A DNA stretch of 64,000 nucleotides from Isoetes taiwanensis (GCA_021234155.1 JAJEKV010000003.1:23219569-23283568), one strand, 5' to 3'. Shown: positions 45,799 through 57,900, numbered from the stretch's first letter. Program-made: numbers and translations. The notes: generated by a model not told the origin, from the sequence alone.

Positions 45799-46033
45799 GA
45801 GGTGAGGCACCGATCAAAACTTTGAGGTGAGGAGTAGTGGATGTGGATAATCGTAGGAACCCGGAAGACTCCATTGAGTCAGCCGGTATTGATGGCCGCT
45901 TTAAATTTCACATTCAATGCGGGCAACCAGTCGCCGCAAGGGGGAACGCGAGGGAAGGGAACGCCGCGATGATGCCTCAAGACCGGGCTGCTCGTGCACA
46001 AAATCCAAAGCCTTACCATTTTAAAAAAGAAGA
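45799..46033 (-). other. Helitron 5' end region
   Basis: On the minus strand this starts TCTTCTTTTTTAAAATGG and is GC-rich near 45,890-45,990. A plus-strand frame at 45,837-46,070 crosses the Helitron edge into R1, so it is unlikely to be a gene. Confidence 0.5.
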
Positions 46034-46355
46034 TGTTGTGCATAATGAGAAATTTCTTATTTGTCCCTAAGCTTAGCTGTCAATATGTTAACCACTACTA
46101 CATTTTATGATGATAAGGATGTGCTGCAAACCTCTGTCTATCGAAAAGAGTAACCCCATAAAACCACCCAATTGGCACCAACGAGTAAAGTCTCCCCGCG
46201 GCTCCGTGACTCCATAATAGCAAAGAAAGAGTATTCTAAACTATCGCCAGGTATATAGAGTATTTTTACATGCTAGTTCTTATCAATTCAAGGTTGAAGT
46301 CCTCAATGAAACGTGGCATAAGCTGTGAATCATACTAGTAGAATGCGACACCATG
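46034..46355 (-). repeat. R1 repeat continuing after the Helitron
   Basis: It starts exactly at the Helitron edge with TGTTGTGCATAATG and runs as the reverse complement of about 11,280 down to 11,050, then of a second R1 block (near 11,850-11,930). It is the other half of the R1 copy at 22,632-24,093. Confidence 0.8.
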
Positions 46356-46429
46356 CAAGACTTGTTTAGAAATGGGAACATGCAAGACCATTAATTATAT
46401 AGTGATAAAATATAAATACAACTTATATT

Positions 46430-47820
46430 CGCCTTTGTACTTGGGAATGCATTTGAGATGAATGTCTCCCCCGTGAGGATGGGGGCTTGGCCATTCCGGA
46501 TTTAGTGCTGCATAGTAAGGTGTTGGTCTCCAAGTTTGTTTGGAGCATTCTCGCAGATGGAGCATCTTCTCCTGGGGTGCGGCTATTTGTTGTTGCAGTC
46601 TCTTCGCCATTGTGTGGCGTTTGGGAAGCCGTCTGTGCATGTGGAGTTGCCCTGGGCACTGTTGTATGGTCTCCGGCCTTTCCCACATGCATCCCCTTTT
46701 CTCACAGGAGTGTTGCGGGCTTGGGATCATGTGCGGTGCTCTTCCAGCCTAGATTATGCCTCAGCTTTATCACCATTCTTCTCCTTTCTTGTGGGTTCCT
46801 TTTACCCCCAGCAAGACTTGTTCCTTCACCGAATCGGCATGCTCTGGACGCAGTTCGCTGGAGGCGAAGCCGTCAGGCTCACCTTGGAGGATTGGTATTG
46901 GGGTGGTCAGCTAGCTTTGTGGGAGTTCTTTCGAGCTCGCCACCGAGGGGCGCTGGACCGGGCTATCCGGGAGCACGTGGTGGGGAGTATTCCGCTACAC
47001 ATACCTATAGTCCCTCGTGATGATGTGGTGGTGCAGGTTTGGAAGGTTCATCCGGATGTTGTGTCTTCTTACTTTGTGCGGTCTTCTTTACGGGGTGCCG
47101 GCTATTCATGATGACACCGCCCTTCGTGCAAGTGGTCTCGCAGCCTTCCGGTTCTCGATGGCGCTCGGTTTGGACATGGACATGGAGCTCACTTCCCCAA
47201 TCAAGGTTAGGTGCTTCTATGGGGTGTGGTGCACCGCCGATCGTGGTGAATGCCCTTGTGAGTCGGTTTAGGCGGGTGTGAGCCCCTCGCCCTTTGTTGT
47301 GGCCTTCATCGCGGGAGACTATGGAGCATTGTCCGGTTTTATGCCCTCACTTGCGTGCCGCCCGGGATTGGGTTAGGGCTCGCTTGTGAGATTGACTAGC
47401 CGCCATTGTCGCTTCATGTGTATCCCGGTGCTTGGCCACTCTTATGCAGCAAGCCTTGCATCTGTGCGTGGCTTGGTTGGTGTGGCTGATTTGGAAGCGG
47501 CGGCGGTTGTGGATCTTTCAGGGGATTCAGCAGCCTGCAGCCTCTCTGATTCCTCGACTCAGGTACAAGCTATTTCAAAGCTTTCTGGTGTTCCCGGGAG
47601 TAGTAGAGTGGAAGTTTGCCATTTGGCGGGACTTCTTGGGTGTTGTAGATGGTGATGGTCGGTTTGTACAAAGCAAAGAGAGTTGGTTTTTTCAGGAGTT
47701 TATTGTGGAGTGTCGAGGTATCGCTGTCTCTTTGGGGCAGTTCTCCTTCCTCCTCACTTGCTTTGTAACATTACCATTCTTTTAATATATTGATGACACA
47801 GTTCTTCAAAAAAAAAAAAA
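46430..47820 (+). pseudogene. 5'-truncated L1-type LINE with poly(A) tail
   Basis: Plus-strand frames read GGLAIPDLVLHSKVLVSKFV and WSILADGASS, the block after RT in plant L1 elements. Next come WTQFAGGEAVRLTLEDWYWG, a degraded zinc-finger part (ETMEHCP ... CPHLRAARDWVRA) and WLVWLIWKRRRLW. A 14-base poly(A) run ends at about 47,821. A 7-bp CAACTTA occurs just before the element (46,419-46,425) and just after the tail (47,823-47,829) and may be the target duplication. The sequence is clearly GC-richer than its flanks. Frames are broken, so it is inactive. Confidence 0.65.
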
Positions 47821-47829
47821 ACCAACTTA

Positions 47830-48635
47830 CAACACATACCAAAAAAAACTCATATTCACTTCGATTCAAGAACAATTTTATTTCTATGTATTGTGAGGTT
47901 GCAATAGTGAATGCATGAATGCATGGAATGCAATTTTATGATTTTTATTGGTTCTTATCCTTTGTTTCCTCCATTAACCATGTGACTACACCTTTTTATC
48001 TACCCAAAGTATTATAGCCTTTGGTTAAGGAAATGAATCTTTTCATTGTCATCCACTGCCATTTGCACCAAACATTTTTCCTTGCAATGTCGTTAACTAA
48101 AACACATGAAAAATATATCAACTACTTGCTAAAGCCTTCAAAACCAAACCATTAGAGATGATAAAAAGAATAAGAATATTCCTTTATAAATGGCAAAACA
48201 GAAAACCAACCTACTAATTGAATGATGGATGTCTTTTATGACACCTAAAGGAAGGATATTAATGCTTTCCAATAGAGACAGATAGATAGGAAGAAACATT
48301 TCATGCGAAGGGGTTAAATCACAAATTCCACATGTTCGCGTATCCCATAGGAGTAGTGAATTGGCTATTGCATGAGTCTCAGGCAATATTTTTAACCATT
48401 TTCTGGAGATGTGACATGGGGTATACTTCCCATGTAGAGATGTTACACATGGGAGTTCAACTAAGCTGGTATCTACAATCTTGAAGATGCTCTTGCTCAT
48501 GTGAAGAGAACCAAGCAATCGATTAGATGTTGAGTCTTATGTATTATATAACATGCCATTAAAAGCTCTCTGTTTTTCTTTTTTTTTTAACCTTTGATAA
48601 CCAAATGATTTCTAACTCAGTTATTCGTTTTGATA
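47830..48635. other. No gene assigned
   Basis: AT-rich. The longest frame (48,138-48,518, minus strand, 126 codons) has no recognisable motif and hydrophobic composition typical of AT-rich noise. Confidence 0.3.
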
Positions 48636-48665
48636 ATAGAATAGAATAGAATAGAATAGAATATG
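48636..48665 (-). repeat. AATAG microsatellite, likely LINE 3' tail
   Basis: About five units of AATAG. It abuts the 3' end of the GC-rich LINE read on the minus strand, where it would be a (TTCTA)n tail in place of poly(A). Confidence 0.7.
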
Positions 48666-51395
48666 TTTTAGCGCCCACGGAGACCAACCGCCTATGGGAC
48701 CCAAACAAAAAGAGAGAAAGAAGTTTATTGACATCGACAGATTAAAAACCCTCGCCCAAGGGTTTTCGAGGGAAAACCTTAGCAAAGAATAAGCATGCCG
48801 GGCATACCGCATAAATTGCATAGGACAGTTCAATACCGGGCCCCGTAGGACACAAACGAAGTCCGCATCTATAATCTCCTCGGAGGTATGACCCCAACAA
48901 ACCCATCGACGCCGCCAGAGTCAATAATCGATGCAACGGCTGGCCGTGCACTAGTAATCGAACATATTGTTTCTCTGATATGGGCAAATGCCGGGCAGAT
49001 CCGAGGGCATGACATTCATCCTCAATCGCTACCGGTGACAACACCGGCAAAGCCTTTGCTCGCGGTTTCCCCGAGCCCAACGCTCGCTTCAATGCGGCGG
49101 CGATGTGCACCCGCGGCGTAATGGAAGCTATAAGTCTCAAGGCTTTTGAGCTTGCTTGTCTTTCCACCAGATTTCAGCGCTGGGGACCCATCGCCGCGGG
49201 CCAAAGCAAGGTGGGGCAAGCGTGTATCAGCCATAGCGACCACCTTTTGGAAGTAAACGATATGGCGCTCCAATGCAGCCCGCTGAAGGGGTTGAAAGCC
49301 CGCCTCCCGGAGTAGGATCCGTACGGAACTATGGACTTCACCCCCTGTGGCCCGTGCCAAGAAGGCCTTCGCGACCGCCGAGGTCATTCCGTGTGTTGGG
49401 GATATCACCGACCCCACACTTCTGCCCCATACAAAAGGACCGCTCAACCAAGGCCCAAAACAAATGTGATCGGTGGCCCTGTGCATACAACTCGCCTTTG
49501 TGGTCGTTGTTCTCGCATGGCATATAGTGCTTTCCAACCCGCCGCGGACCCGCAAACCCGATAGCCGCGATCCTAATGGGTGGTAGTTGAGAACTCAATC
49601 CCCAAGTACTTGTAGGTCGGAGCCACCTCTACCTCTTGCCCCCGGTAAGTGAATGTGGGAAGCCTTGGTCGACGGATGATGCAACTAGCAAAGACTCCTA
49701 GTTTTGGCCAAGTTAACTCGCATGCCGCTGAATTGGCAAAAAGTGTCAAGAGCATCCAGTGACATGCATGTCCCTCGAGTATAGGCCATGAGGTTGACAT
49801 CGCCAAATATATATGAGTTGCCGGATTGTGTGATGCATGAGATGTGCGCCCGCACCCCATGCTCGAAAAGCCAATCTTCCAACCGACAATGTATAGGCCA
49901 AAGAGTGGGGGGAGAGGGGGCAACCTTGACGACTCCAATGTTATCGACACCGGCTATGCCGATGTGATACGCCCGAAAGCACCTCATATAACCTATATAT
50001 TGTATTCTCGCAAGTCCGGGGGTCCCCTACCGCCGCAAATCGTCCCGTGAGCTTGTTATGGGTAATCGTGGTCGAACGCTTTTGCAAAATCCATTTAAAC
50101 AACAACAAGATGTGTTCGGCTCACGCACGATTCCTCGCTATCCTCAATCAATGTGCGCAGAGTGAAGATATGATCAATGGTGGAATGTTTGGGCCTAAAA
50201 CCCGCCTCGTGGTAAGAGCTCGCGACCTCCGCTTTCCTCTACCCATATTGTCACCGCCGCTCAAGGATGCCACCAACGCCTTTGCAAAGAGAGAGCTGAC
50301 CATAATAGTACGGTAGTTGGTCGGGCATTGAGGGTCCCCCGCTTTGTATATGGGCACTACTCTTACTAGTGGTCCATTGCGTAGGGAAGCCTTCTCGCAA
50401 TGCTTTATTGAACAATGCCATGAGGGATGTGCACCAATGGAGGCCCAACCCATTTCAGAAGTTCTCACCTGCATGCCATCTAAATCTGTTCCCTTCCCAT
50501 TAGCTAGACGCCAGAGGGCCCATGATGACATCCCCTCGCGGATAACCGTGAGCCATGCCTATCCGTGGAGGGATCGGTGCTCGCCCCTCGAAGCTGGTCG
50601 CATACCCTAAAAGCATCGTATCCATTGCCCGAGGTGATGTTCCCCGTGGGTCGTGCAAGTGTGCTTGCTCAAGACCCTTCTCGTAATCGTCCCGGGTGCC
50701 GGCCCGTGAGACCAAACATCTGCTGCTAATGCTCGCGAGGTATCCGCCTTCTTGTTCTTGAGAAAGGAGCGATATTGGATCGGTCCTCCGCTGTGGGCTC
50801 AAATTTTGAACCGCCCGCCGGCCGGCGTGCATTAAAGTCGCCAAGCAACATAACCCCGCCTAACCGCTTAGGCCGGGCCAGATGTCATCATATAGATCGA
50901 CATAGGGTTTCCAATCGATCCACATCCGAATGAGTGTTATAAAAGTTGTTTCGCATGTGGAAAGTAGCATGCCGCTATGAGGGAGAGTGTCGCCACCGCC
51001 ATGCCGCACGCCGCACTCCACAAGTAGCGACATTGTACTCGTCCGCTTTGTGCAACGAGACCGAAAGTGCCTCAAGGTTGCACGGTAGTAGCAGCAACCC
51101 CGCCATGCCCTCGCTTGCCTCGCGGCACTCATTGAACACCGAGAAATGCAGATAGCTGGGAGGTCCCAGAAGTTCAGGTTCTCGCATGCTCCCATGTTTC
51201 CATGAGAAAATGAGATCCATATCCGGTGCAATAGAGTTGAGGTTTCGCTTTTTCGCTGTGGGAAGCCGCGACAGCCTCCAAGACACCATCCGAGGAGGCA
51301 CACATCCTATTTGTTGGCATTCGATGTGGACGCCGATGATCCGCCCTGCCAGTGTGGGGGTAAAGAAGCGGCGCTACCGAAAGCAAAGCAAATGG
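48666..51395 (-). pseudogene. GC-rich LINE with endonuclease and reverse transcriptase domains
   Basis: On the minus strand the right part has endonuclease-like text. It includes IIGVHIECQQIGC-type reading near 51,320, and GVMLLGDFNARR near 50,850, the conserved G-D-F-N of APE endonucleases. Then follow NGKGTDLDGMQV and PIYKAGDPQCPTNYRTIMVS (RT block 1-2) at 50,530-50,290, and DVNLMAYTRG with MSLDALDTFCQFSGMRVNLA at about 49,800. LPTFTYRGQEVEVAPTYKYL, a typical post-RT 'K-Y-L-G' block, is near 49,610. The 3' third ends at the AATAG tail. The Y/F-A-D-D site reads F-G-D-V, so it is damaged. Many frameshifts. It is much GC-richer than the surroundings. The clade is not determined. Confidence 0.7.
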
Positions 51396-51880
51396 AGATA
51401 AATAATAAATTTTTTATAAATGTTTTTATTAGATAATATTAAATATCTATAAATTATTCTCTACCACTATCATTACTTATTTATTTTATCTCCCCGATTT
51501 GCAAGAGTAAATTTCTTTGATAGCAAGTGGAACATTGGAATGAGCAAGAGCAAAGGGCAAAGATAAAGGACAAAGGTAACAACAAACTAAAATATTTTAA
51601 AGGAAAAAAAAAATATATTAACGTATTCATTCATCTATCAATCATTTAACACTATTTTAGATTGATTTAAAATTTATATAACATAAGGCTAGATTATATT
51701 CCAAATAGAAATTGATTATCAATATAAATCAAAAGTGCAAACCATAAGGTAAATGTGATAAGTAACAACTACCTACCTACCTACCTATCTATCTATGTAT
51801 CTATTTGTCTATTGATGGAGCAAGGTCCCATAGCCTTTAAAAAAGAACCAACCTAGAATGAAAGTGCAAAGGATGCCACC
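51396..51880. other. AT-rich stretch with CTAC/CTAT microsatellite
   Basis: No gene. (CTAC)n(CTAT)n-type repeats lie at about 51,767-51,812. Confidence 0.6.
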
Positions 51881-51885
51881 AATAG

Positions 51886-52850
51886 CTATCGAAGTTGCAA
51901 TATTAGCTCGATGCTTATAGGGTATAGTTGCAAATCCAAATGCCGTAAGTGCTCTAACACAAAGTTAATCGACAATGCAAGCAACAAAGTCAGATAAAAC
52001 AACCCACGCATAATAATTGATACGCTTGTACCTATATATGTGAGAAATTGATAACATGGCTCCACTCCCGCTATAACAGCTTGCAACAACAAAGAAAAAA
52101 ATAGCAGGATGTTGAATGCCCAAAATATCCGCAGACTCCCATATGCTTCTAATATGCTCCACTCGGGAGTTGACGCCAACCAAAGAATTTGACGCTTGCA
52201 ATTAGAGCAAAGACCCACTAAAATTGCATTTGTTGAATCTATATACACTTGATGATCCCGATACAACAGCTCCTCGATACAATTTCAAGAAACCCTTGTC
52301 ATGTTGCATAACTTAGTGCGGCCTTCCCATTCTAGACTTGAATTGGCAAACAGATCTCGCTTTTAGACTTTTTGTCCTACAAAGTGTAGCAAAAATTTCT
52401 GCCCAACCTAAAGTAGTTCGACCAAACTATTTATCCTTTTTATTCAATGTTCCCTTTATGGTGTTGATGGATGAATTCAATAGTGTCTTTGTTCTTTCCA
52501 TAAAAAGCTATCCACAAAAGCAAGATGTCATTTATTTTTATAACTAGACCTTTTTTTTACAAATACCGGCTCTCGACTATCTTATTCTTCCTTGCTTCAG
52601 ATTTGCCTCTTCAAGAAAAACGATTTCCAAAGACCAAACTTTTCACTCAAAGTGCTTATTAATGTTTTGGCAAATATCGTGATGCACCATATAAAGAGCA
52701 TGGTACAAAGCATCATGTCCCGTAGTATCTAGAGTCGCAAATTGATGGAAGAGCTTATGTTACGCGCTTTTAGGAATTTTGTGCTTTATTTTTGCAATCT
52801 AGTGGGCTGCAATCTCGCCGATACTATTTCTTATATTTAAATCAAGTTTT
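51886..52850 (-). pseudogene. Ankyrin-repeat membrane protein (PGG-type) fragment
   Basis: The minus-strand frame 52,266-51,886 reads YIDSTNAILVG and then YGSLRIFWAFNILLFFSLLL, with two further hydrophobic stretches. In plant ankyrin proteins of the PGG class a D-x-x-NAILVG segment begins the membrane region, and G-x-x-x-L-x-IFW-x-FN follows in the next helix. Upstream at about 52,740-52,660 the reading TLDTTGHDALYHALYMVHHD looks like one ankyrin repeat. Frameshifts lie between these pieces (near 52,190 and 52,560). Such proteins sit at the plasma membrane in defence and development. Here it appears decayed. Confidence 0.5.
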
Positions 52851-53299
52851 ACGCCCGATAAGAGTTACAAGACTATCAATCTAGTCGCTTTTGTAATAAG
52901 TTGTTGCATAGTGGAGAACAATATTTTTAGCGTAAGATTGAAATGTTGTTGATTAATTGATTTTGTAGATTGGCCAATTACCATGAAAGTTGCCCCGATG
53001 GCTTGTGAATGTCCCGTGGTATTTTCATTGTTCATTTGATGGCCGTAAGATTGGGAAATCCTCGAGCACTAGAATCATATGTCGACTCATATCGCTAGGT
53101 TGAGAAGATTTAAGGACCGCCATTAGAAGTCTTTAAAGGTCAGATTTGGGTATTTGGAAATGGATTCACCAACTACCTATTTCATTTTGTTTTGATGTGC
53201 AAAAAAAATTATATACATACAACCTCGCCTTTATTTGGTGGGGAGGTGAATATACAAATAACCGGAAGGTTGGGATTATAGAGTGGCAATGATACTGAG

Positions 53300-53772
53300 G
53301 TGATGGCATCCAAGGGAGTAGATATTGAACAAGATATGGGGAGCTTATTGAATGATGCAAGCTTGTTAGTTCTCGCTACATTTCTATGCTACAGCTCAAA
53401 GATCAAATCTCTCCGACATTGTGAAAATGAGGCTAATTTTAAGCATCAACCCGATGAGGATTTATCTCAAACTAGTTTTGTGGTTGGTTTTCATCGCTAC
53501 TTTATTGAGAAAAAGAGCTCAACTGCAGTTCGTTTTGAACGAAGTAAAATTATATTCTTGGAGCCAGAAGGAACTTCACTTTTGCAGATTTGAAGCACGA
53601 TTCCTCTGTCCTGAAGAATGTCTTTTCGAGCAATCCCTTGTATCAATTTATGCAGGAAGTTGAGCAACAGAAGCGAATAAATTATTCGATTCTTACCCTA
53701 GAGAAAATCCCTATAACACATGGGTTATTCTACGAGGATCCCATAAATTCTTGCACTGAACTTGATTGTTGA
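53300..53772 (+). pseudogene. Exon-like frames of unknown protein (copy B)
   Basis: A 97-codon frame (MMASKGVDIEQDMGSLLNDA ... TSFVVGFHRYFIEKKSSTAV ... FERSKIIFLEPEGTSLLQI) is followed, one frame over, by VLKNVFSSNPLYQFMQEVEQ and KRINYSILTLEKIPITHGLF. The text looks like real protein and is less damaged than in copy A, but the family is not recognised. Confidence 0.35.
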
Positions 53773-53920
53773 GTGCTGTCTTTGAATTTTCTTGTGTTCT
53801 CATGTTTGGGCCTCCTATTCTAGGTGTCATATAGTGAGCAAACTCGTGTTGAGCAGACTCGTGTTGTCTAGGTACGAATTTTGAGCAGACTCGTGTGTCT
53901 AGGTACAAATTTTGAGCAGA

Positions 53921-53990
53921 CTCGTGTTGAGCAAATTGCACAACTGGAGATGGGAAATTTGGAGGCTAATGCGAATGAACTGCCATGCTC
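53921..53990 (+). pseudogene. SF1-like exon fragment (copy B)
   Basis: QTRVEQIAQLEMGNLEANAN is read here, as at 17,582 but with Thr in place of Ile, which is closer to the family. Upstream, the GAGCAGACTCGTG unit is present in three copies where A has fewer. Confidence 0.5.
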
Positions 53991-54349
53991 GCTAAAGCTT
54001 GGGCAGATCCCTTGTATTTACGGTTGGAGTTAGAGAAACGAGAGGCAATAGGTGTTTTTTGACAGCTATTTTTGTGCACATATGTGATCCTTCTTGCAGA
54101 TAAGCATGTAATATTTTTGCACATGTGGGCATGTGTTTTCTCTGGGTGCCATCTTGTCCATGTACCTATATGCTAGTTTGATGTGAAGTGAATGCATGTT
54201 GTTAAACCTGTCATACAAGCCCCCACCTGGGTACATGCCCATTTTGAAGGAAGATAAATTGTACATTCCAGTAAGTGTTGTAGGATTTGCCATCTTTTGC
54301 AAATGAGAATGAGTGGAAATTGTATGTCAAATTATATTGGGTCATACAG

Positions 54350-54415
54350 GTGAAGAAATATCAAGGATACAACTTTATAAGACAGATCCTTGGACCACGT
54401 GGAAACGCACAAATG
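54350..54415 (+). pseudogene. SF1-like KH-domain exon (copy B)
   Basis: This is the same 66-bp exon as at 17,998, with CATACAG and GTAAG ends and the GPRG loop. The N-terminal SF1 exon is absent upstream of copy B, so this copy is orphaned. Confidence 0.55.
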
Positions 54416-57400
54416 GTAAGTTGCTTCATATGATTATTGTTTATTCAAGCAAAGGTGTATGTACTCGCCATTGTGAATACTCATTATTATGTAGACCACT
54501 AACTATGATAAAAAGTACAGCCATGGGAGAGTTGATGCAATGTCATCTAACCTTTGTAAATTAAATTAATTCGCCTTTCCAAAAAGGCGTTCCATGATGA
54601 AGCCTTGGTAAATTCATTGCCCATGTCACACCTATTAAGAATAAACTCTCGTGGCAATTTTCAACCAAAGGTCATAACAATTCAAGTCATTTTTTAATTT
54701 TATTAATGGACAAATTTCAAGCCAAGACATAGAAACAATTCGTTTAGTTCCCAAAAGTGTGTTTGTTCCATGATGTTCCATGATGAAGGCTTCAACCATA
54801 AGGTCATAACAATTCAACTATTAAATGGACAGAATTTTGAGCCCAAACATAGAAACAAAGCATGGTTTAATTCATTGGTCCCTATACAGAACCTTATCGA
54901 CAATCCGCCCAACATCATAAAAAAACATAGTATAGTTTGGTTGATTGATCAGAATGCATGAATAGCATGAACGTTACCGACAACCTGCTCAATGTCATAA
55001 GTAATAACTACAGTATTGTTGCTTGCTCTAACCCCATTGGTATTCTTGTGGTCAGTCAGTATATCATCATTGGAGGACGTTATAATTTCGTGAATGGTAG
55101 GCAGTGTCGATTTCAAGGGTTCCATGACATACCTAGACCACAAATCAAACGCGAATTATCTCCTCAAATTGCTTTTATTAAAAGCTTTTAAAATTGCTGT
55201 AATCTATTCACCCATTAATGTCCCTTCAAAATCCATCAAGACCTGAAATGAAACACATACCTCTGGAATGAGTTTGACTCTTCTACCAACAACGTTTTAA
55301 AAAGCACATAATTTTGTTACTGTTGTAATTGCATAACCCTGGTTAATAGACACAATTCTGTCAGTATTGATAGTATACAACCTCAAAATAGAGAATAATA
55401 CAGACATAACCTATGCAATAACATTGCTAAGATATGGGTATAGTCAAATTTCTACCATCATAAAGGTCATTACCACCTTATCTTAGAGGGCTCTTTCTGA
55501 GCATTTTGAATTGGAGAGATGATATGTTGTAGGGGAATTTGCTAAGCCCTGTTCCATATAAGTACCATAGAAATATCATGGTCATGATCTATAAAGCCCA
55601 AAAATAGCTTGTCTTGACATCATATGAATATAAAACCTAATCAACAGCAACTAATCCAAGATGAGAAAATGGTCTAAGAACATCTCAACTGGGCGGCAAA
55701 GAAACAATGGTTATCGCGACACCGCACAAGCCTTTGCATTTCAATTTTGACGGCTGTCAATTCTTCCTCGAGGCAACCCTGCAAAAAAAATTATAGAGGT
55801 GTAGATGTGCTTATCTATGCACAACTCCGCAAGCCAAAGCGCAGAGAGCATCCAAAGTGGATCAAAACAACAAAAAGCACGTCTTAGCATTTCAATTTCG
55901 AATTTAAATGTCAATTTTTCTTCGAGGCAACCCCAAGATCATGAACATGTCTTCTTGTGTTGCATCATCAACGATCTTAAAAGCAAAGTAAAAAGAATAA
56001 ACGAAAAATCTTACTAAACACCATAGGGAAGGCATTTAGCTTAAAGACGTGATATGACAGAGAGCTGCAATCTAAGGAAGAGTTTGAGCTACTTAACGAT
56101 GCACCGCGCCTATAATATAAACCATAGCCCAAGAAGGTTAGAAACATACCTAGAAAGCGCATAACAACGATATCTTCATTGCCGGGCATGCTATTATAGT
56201 TGAGTCACCGCGATAGCATCGAGCAATGACATAGTACAAATGCGTATAATCATCAGCTCTTTAGGTAGCCATCTTTATTGTTGGTATGCTATTATAGCTC
56301 AATCATCGTGATATTATCGAGCAATGACATAGTATTCAAGCAAATCGCCATCGATCTTCTTCGTAGCCAATCACTTTAGCCTCCAAAAGTCGAAAGTCTC
56401 CAAAAGATTCATGGTGCTGGTAAATTTGCCATCAACAATCCAATTATACAATACCCAAAAGTCCGATTTGCACCAACAAATCCAAAACAATTCTATACAA
56501 ATCATAAAATTGTGTATAAGAACATCCAAACGGCATTGCATTGCATCATGATGAACCGTGATCCACAACATTGGATTGGCAAGCACAAAAATATGAGGAA
56601 CCAATTAGGCCCATCCCCAATGCCTTGGCAAGTATTTCAGCTTATATCTCGTGCTTGTGTCAAGGGCATGCTTACATTATGTCGCCAAAATCATATGGCA
56701 TGAAAGACATAAAATGCACGATGTCCACAATGACCATTACATTATTTTACTTGTGGAGCCAAGTAATATATTGCAGCTTGCATTCACACTCAAATGTATT
56801 GACAAGATGTATCCGTTGGTGCCGATCGATCACCCGTGCCCCCGCCATTTCAGTTGAATCAGCAGAAGAAGAACACGCCTTCCAACACTCTCACTTGGAC
56901 ATATAACTAGCATAACTTCTCCACGGGTTCCGATCATTTTCTTCGCCGGATCCGAATAGATTGAGCTCTCGTTTCAAAGACCGACCGAGACGAGACAGCT
57001 TTTATCACGTTTCCTTTGGAAAGACGCTTGCTCAATTTCTTCATTCCATCAGTCTTACTCTTCCCTTCTTCTTTTTATCAATATCTTCCTTTGGAATAAC
57101 AAGCAAACTGCACTGCTTACATCATCCTTTTTGTTTTGGAGTTCCCCTATACCACCTTCATAATGTATGCCCATAGGAGTCTTCAGGCTTCATAGAGGAT
57201 TCTTCTAGCTCACGTGCAATGCTGCAGATTTCTGAGTGAGTCTGCAATCATGTCATGAGCTTTATTATTCCTCCAATCCTTCAACAGTACATGCCAAAAG
57301 CAAAAATTTAATCTTGCTTTCCATTTAAAGTAGCCTCTTCAATGAACATATCAAAGGCAAACTGAATACATCATAGGTGCACCACTCATGGCACACCAAC

Positions 57401-57900
57401 TGTCTCAGATATTCTGTGGAATTCCCTATCTGCCCAACCAATTCAAGAAATGGTGGCTCCTGCATAACTGGCCTATGCAGACTGATGCACCACATCAGTG
57501 GTCCACGTTTTGAAGATGCACCCTTTCAGTATAAAATAAAATAGTTCACGGGCTTTGCAGCCATTTTTCTGTATGAATTCAACTGCCATAGGTGCATTCT
57601 GATATAACCATTATTGAAATTTTAAGGAAAGGACCTAAATTACCAAGGATTTCTGGCGGATTTAAGAGCTACAACCTGCCGTAGTCAAATCTCTGTGCAT
57701 TATGCTCCTCGGCAAGAAATTCCACGCCATTTCTTTGAAAAATAGTACCATCTATCTATGGCCGTCTGTGCTGGTATATCCATGGCCGCTGGCTCTGTGC
57801 TCCAGCAGATATGATATATTTAGGAGATATGATATATCACTGATATCACTGATATGATATATTTAGGAGATATTTTAAGAAATGGGGATAACTTGGGAAT
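54416..57900. other. No recognised gene (copy B equivalent of 18,064-21,600)
   Basis: Same AT-rich non-coding sequence and short duplications as copy A. In 57,180-57,780 this copy reads CTG/CAG where A reads CG-containing forms. Confidence 0.4.

Larger units (their letters stand above)
27530..46033 (-). mobile_element. Non-autonomous Helitron with captured gene pieces and two nested LTR elements
   Basis: On the minus strand the element starts 5'-TCTTCTTTTTT at 46,033 and ends ...CGTTTCTAG-3' at 27,530. A perfect 8-bp-stem hairpin TGCCCGGCATCGCCGGGCA (27,541-27,559) lies 7 nt before the terminal CTAG. The flanking bases are A and T. R1 sequence on the two sides joins seamlessly (ACTCTTA at 27,529 and TGTTGTGCATAATG at 46,034) when compared with the uninterrupted R1 at 11,265-11,281. 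This is the canonical Helitron signature: 5'-TC, hairpin plus CTRR-3', A^T target and no target duplication. After removing the two nested LTR elements and their target duplications the element is about 4.9 kb. No Rep/helicase gene was seen, so it would need an autonomous partner. Confidence 0.85.

Noticed and set aside
45837-46070. 77-codon plus-strand ORF
   Set aside because: It crosses the Helitron 5' boundary into R1, so it cannot be one ancestral gene.
48138-48518. 126-codon minus-strand ORF
   Set aside because: No motif, AT-rich hydrophobic text, no splice context.
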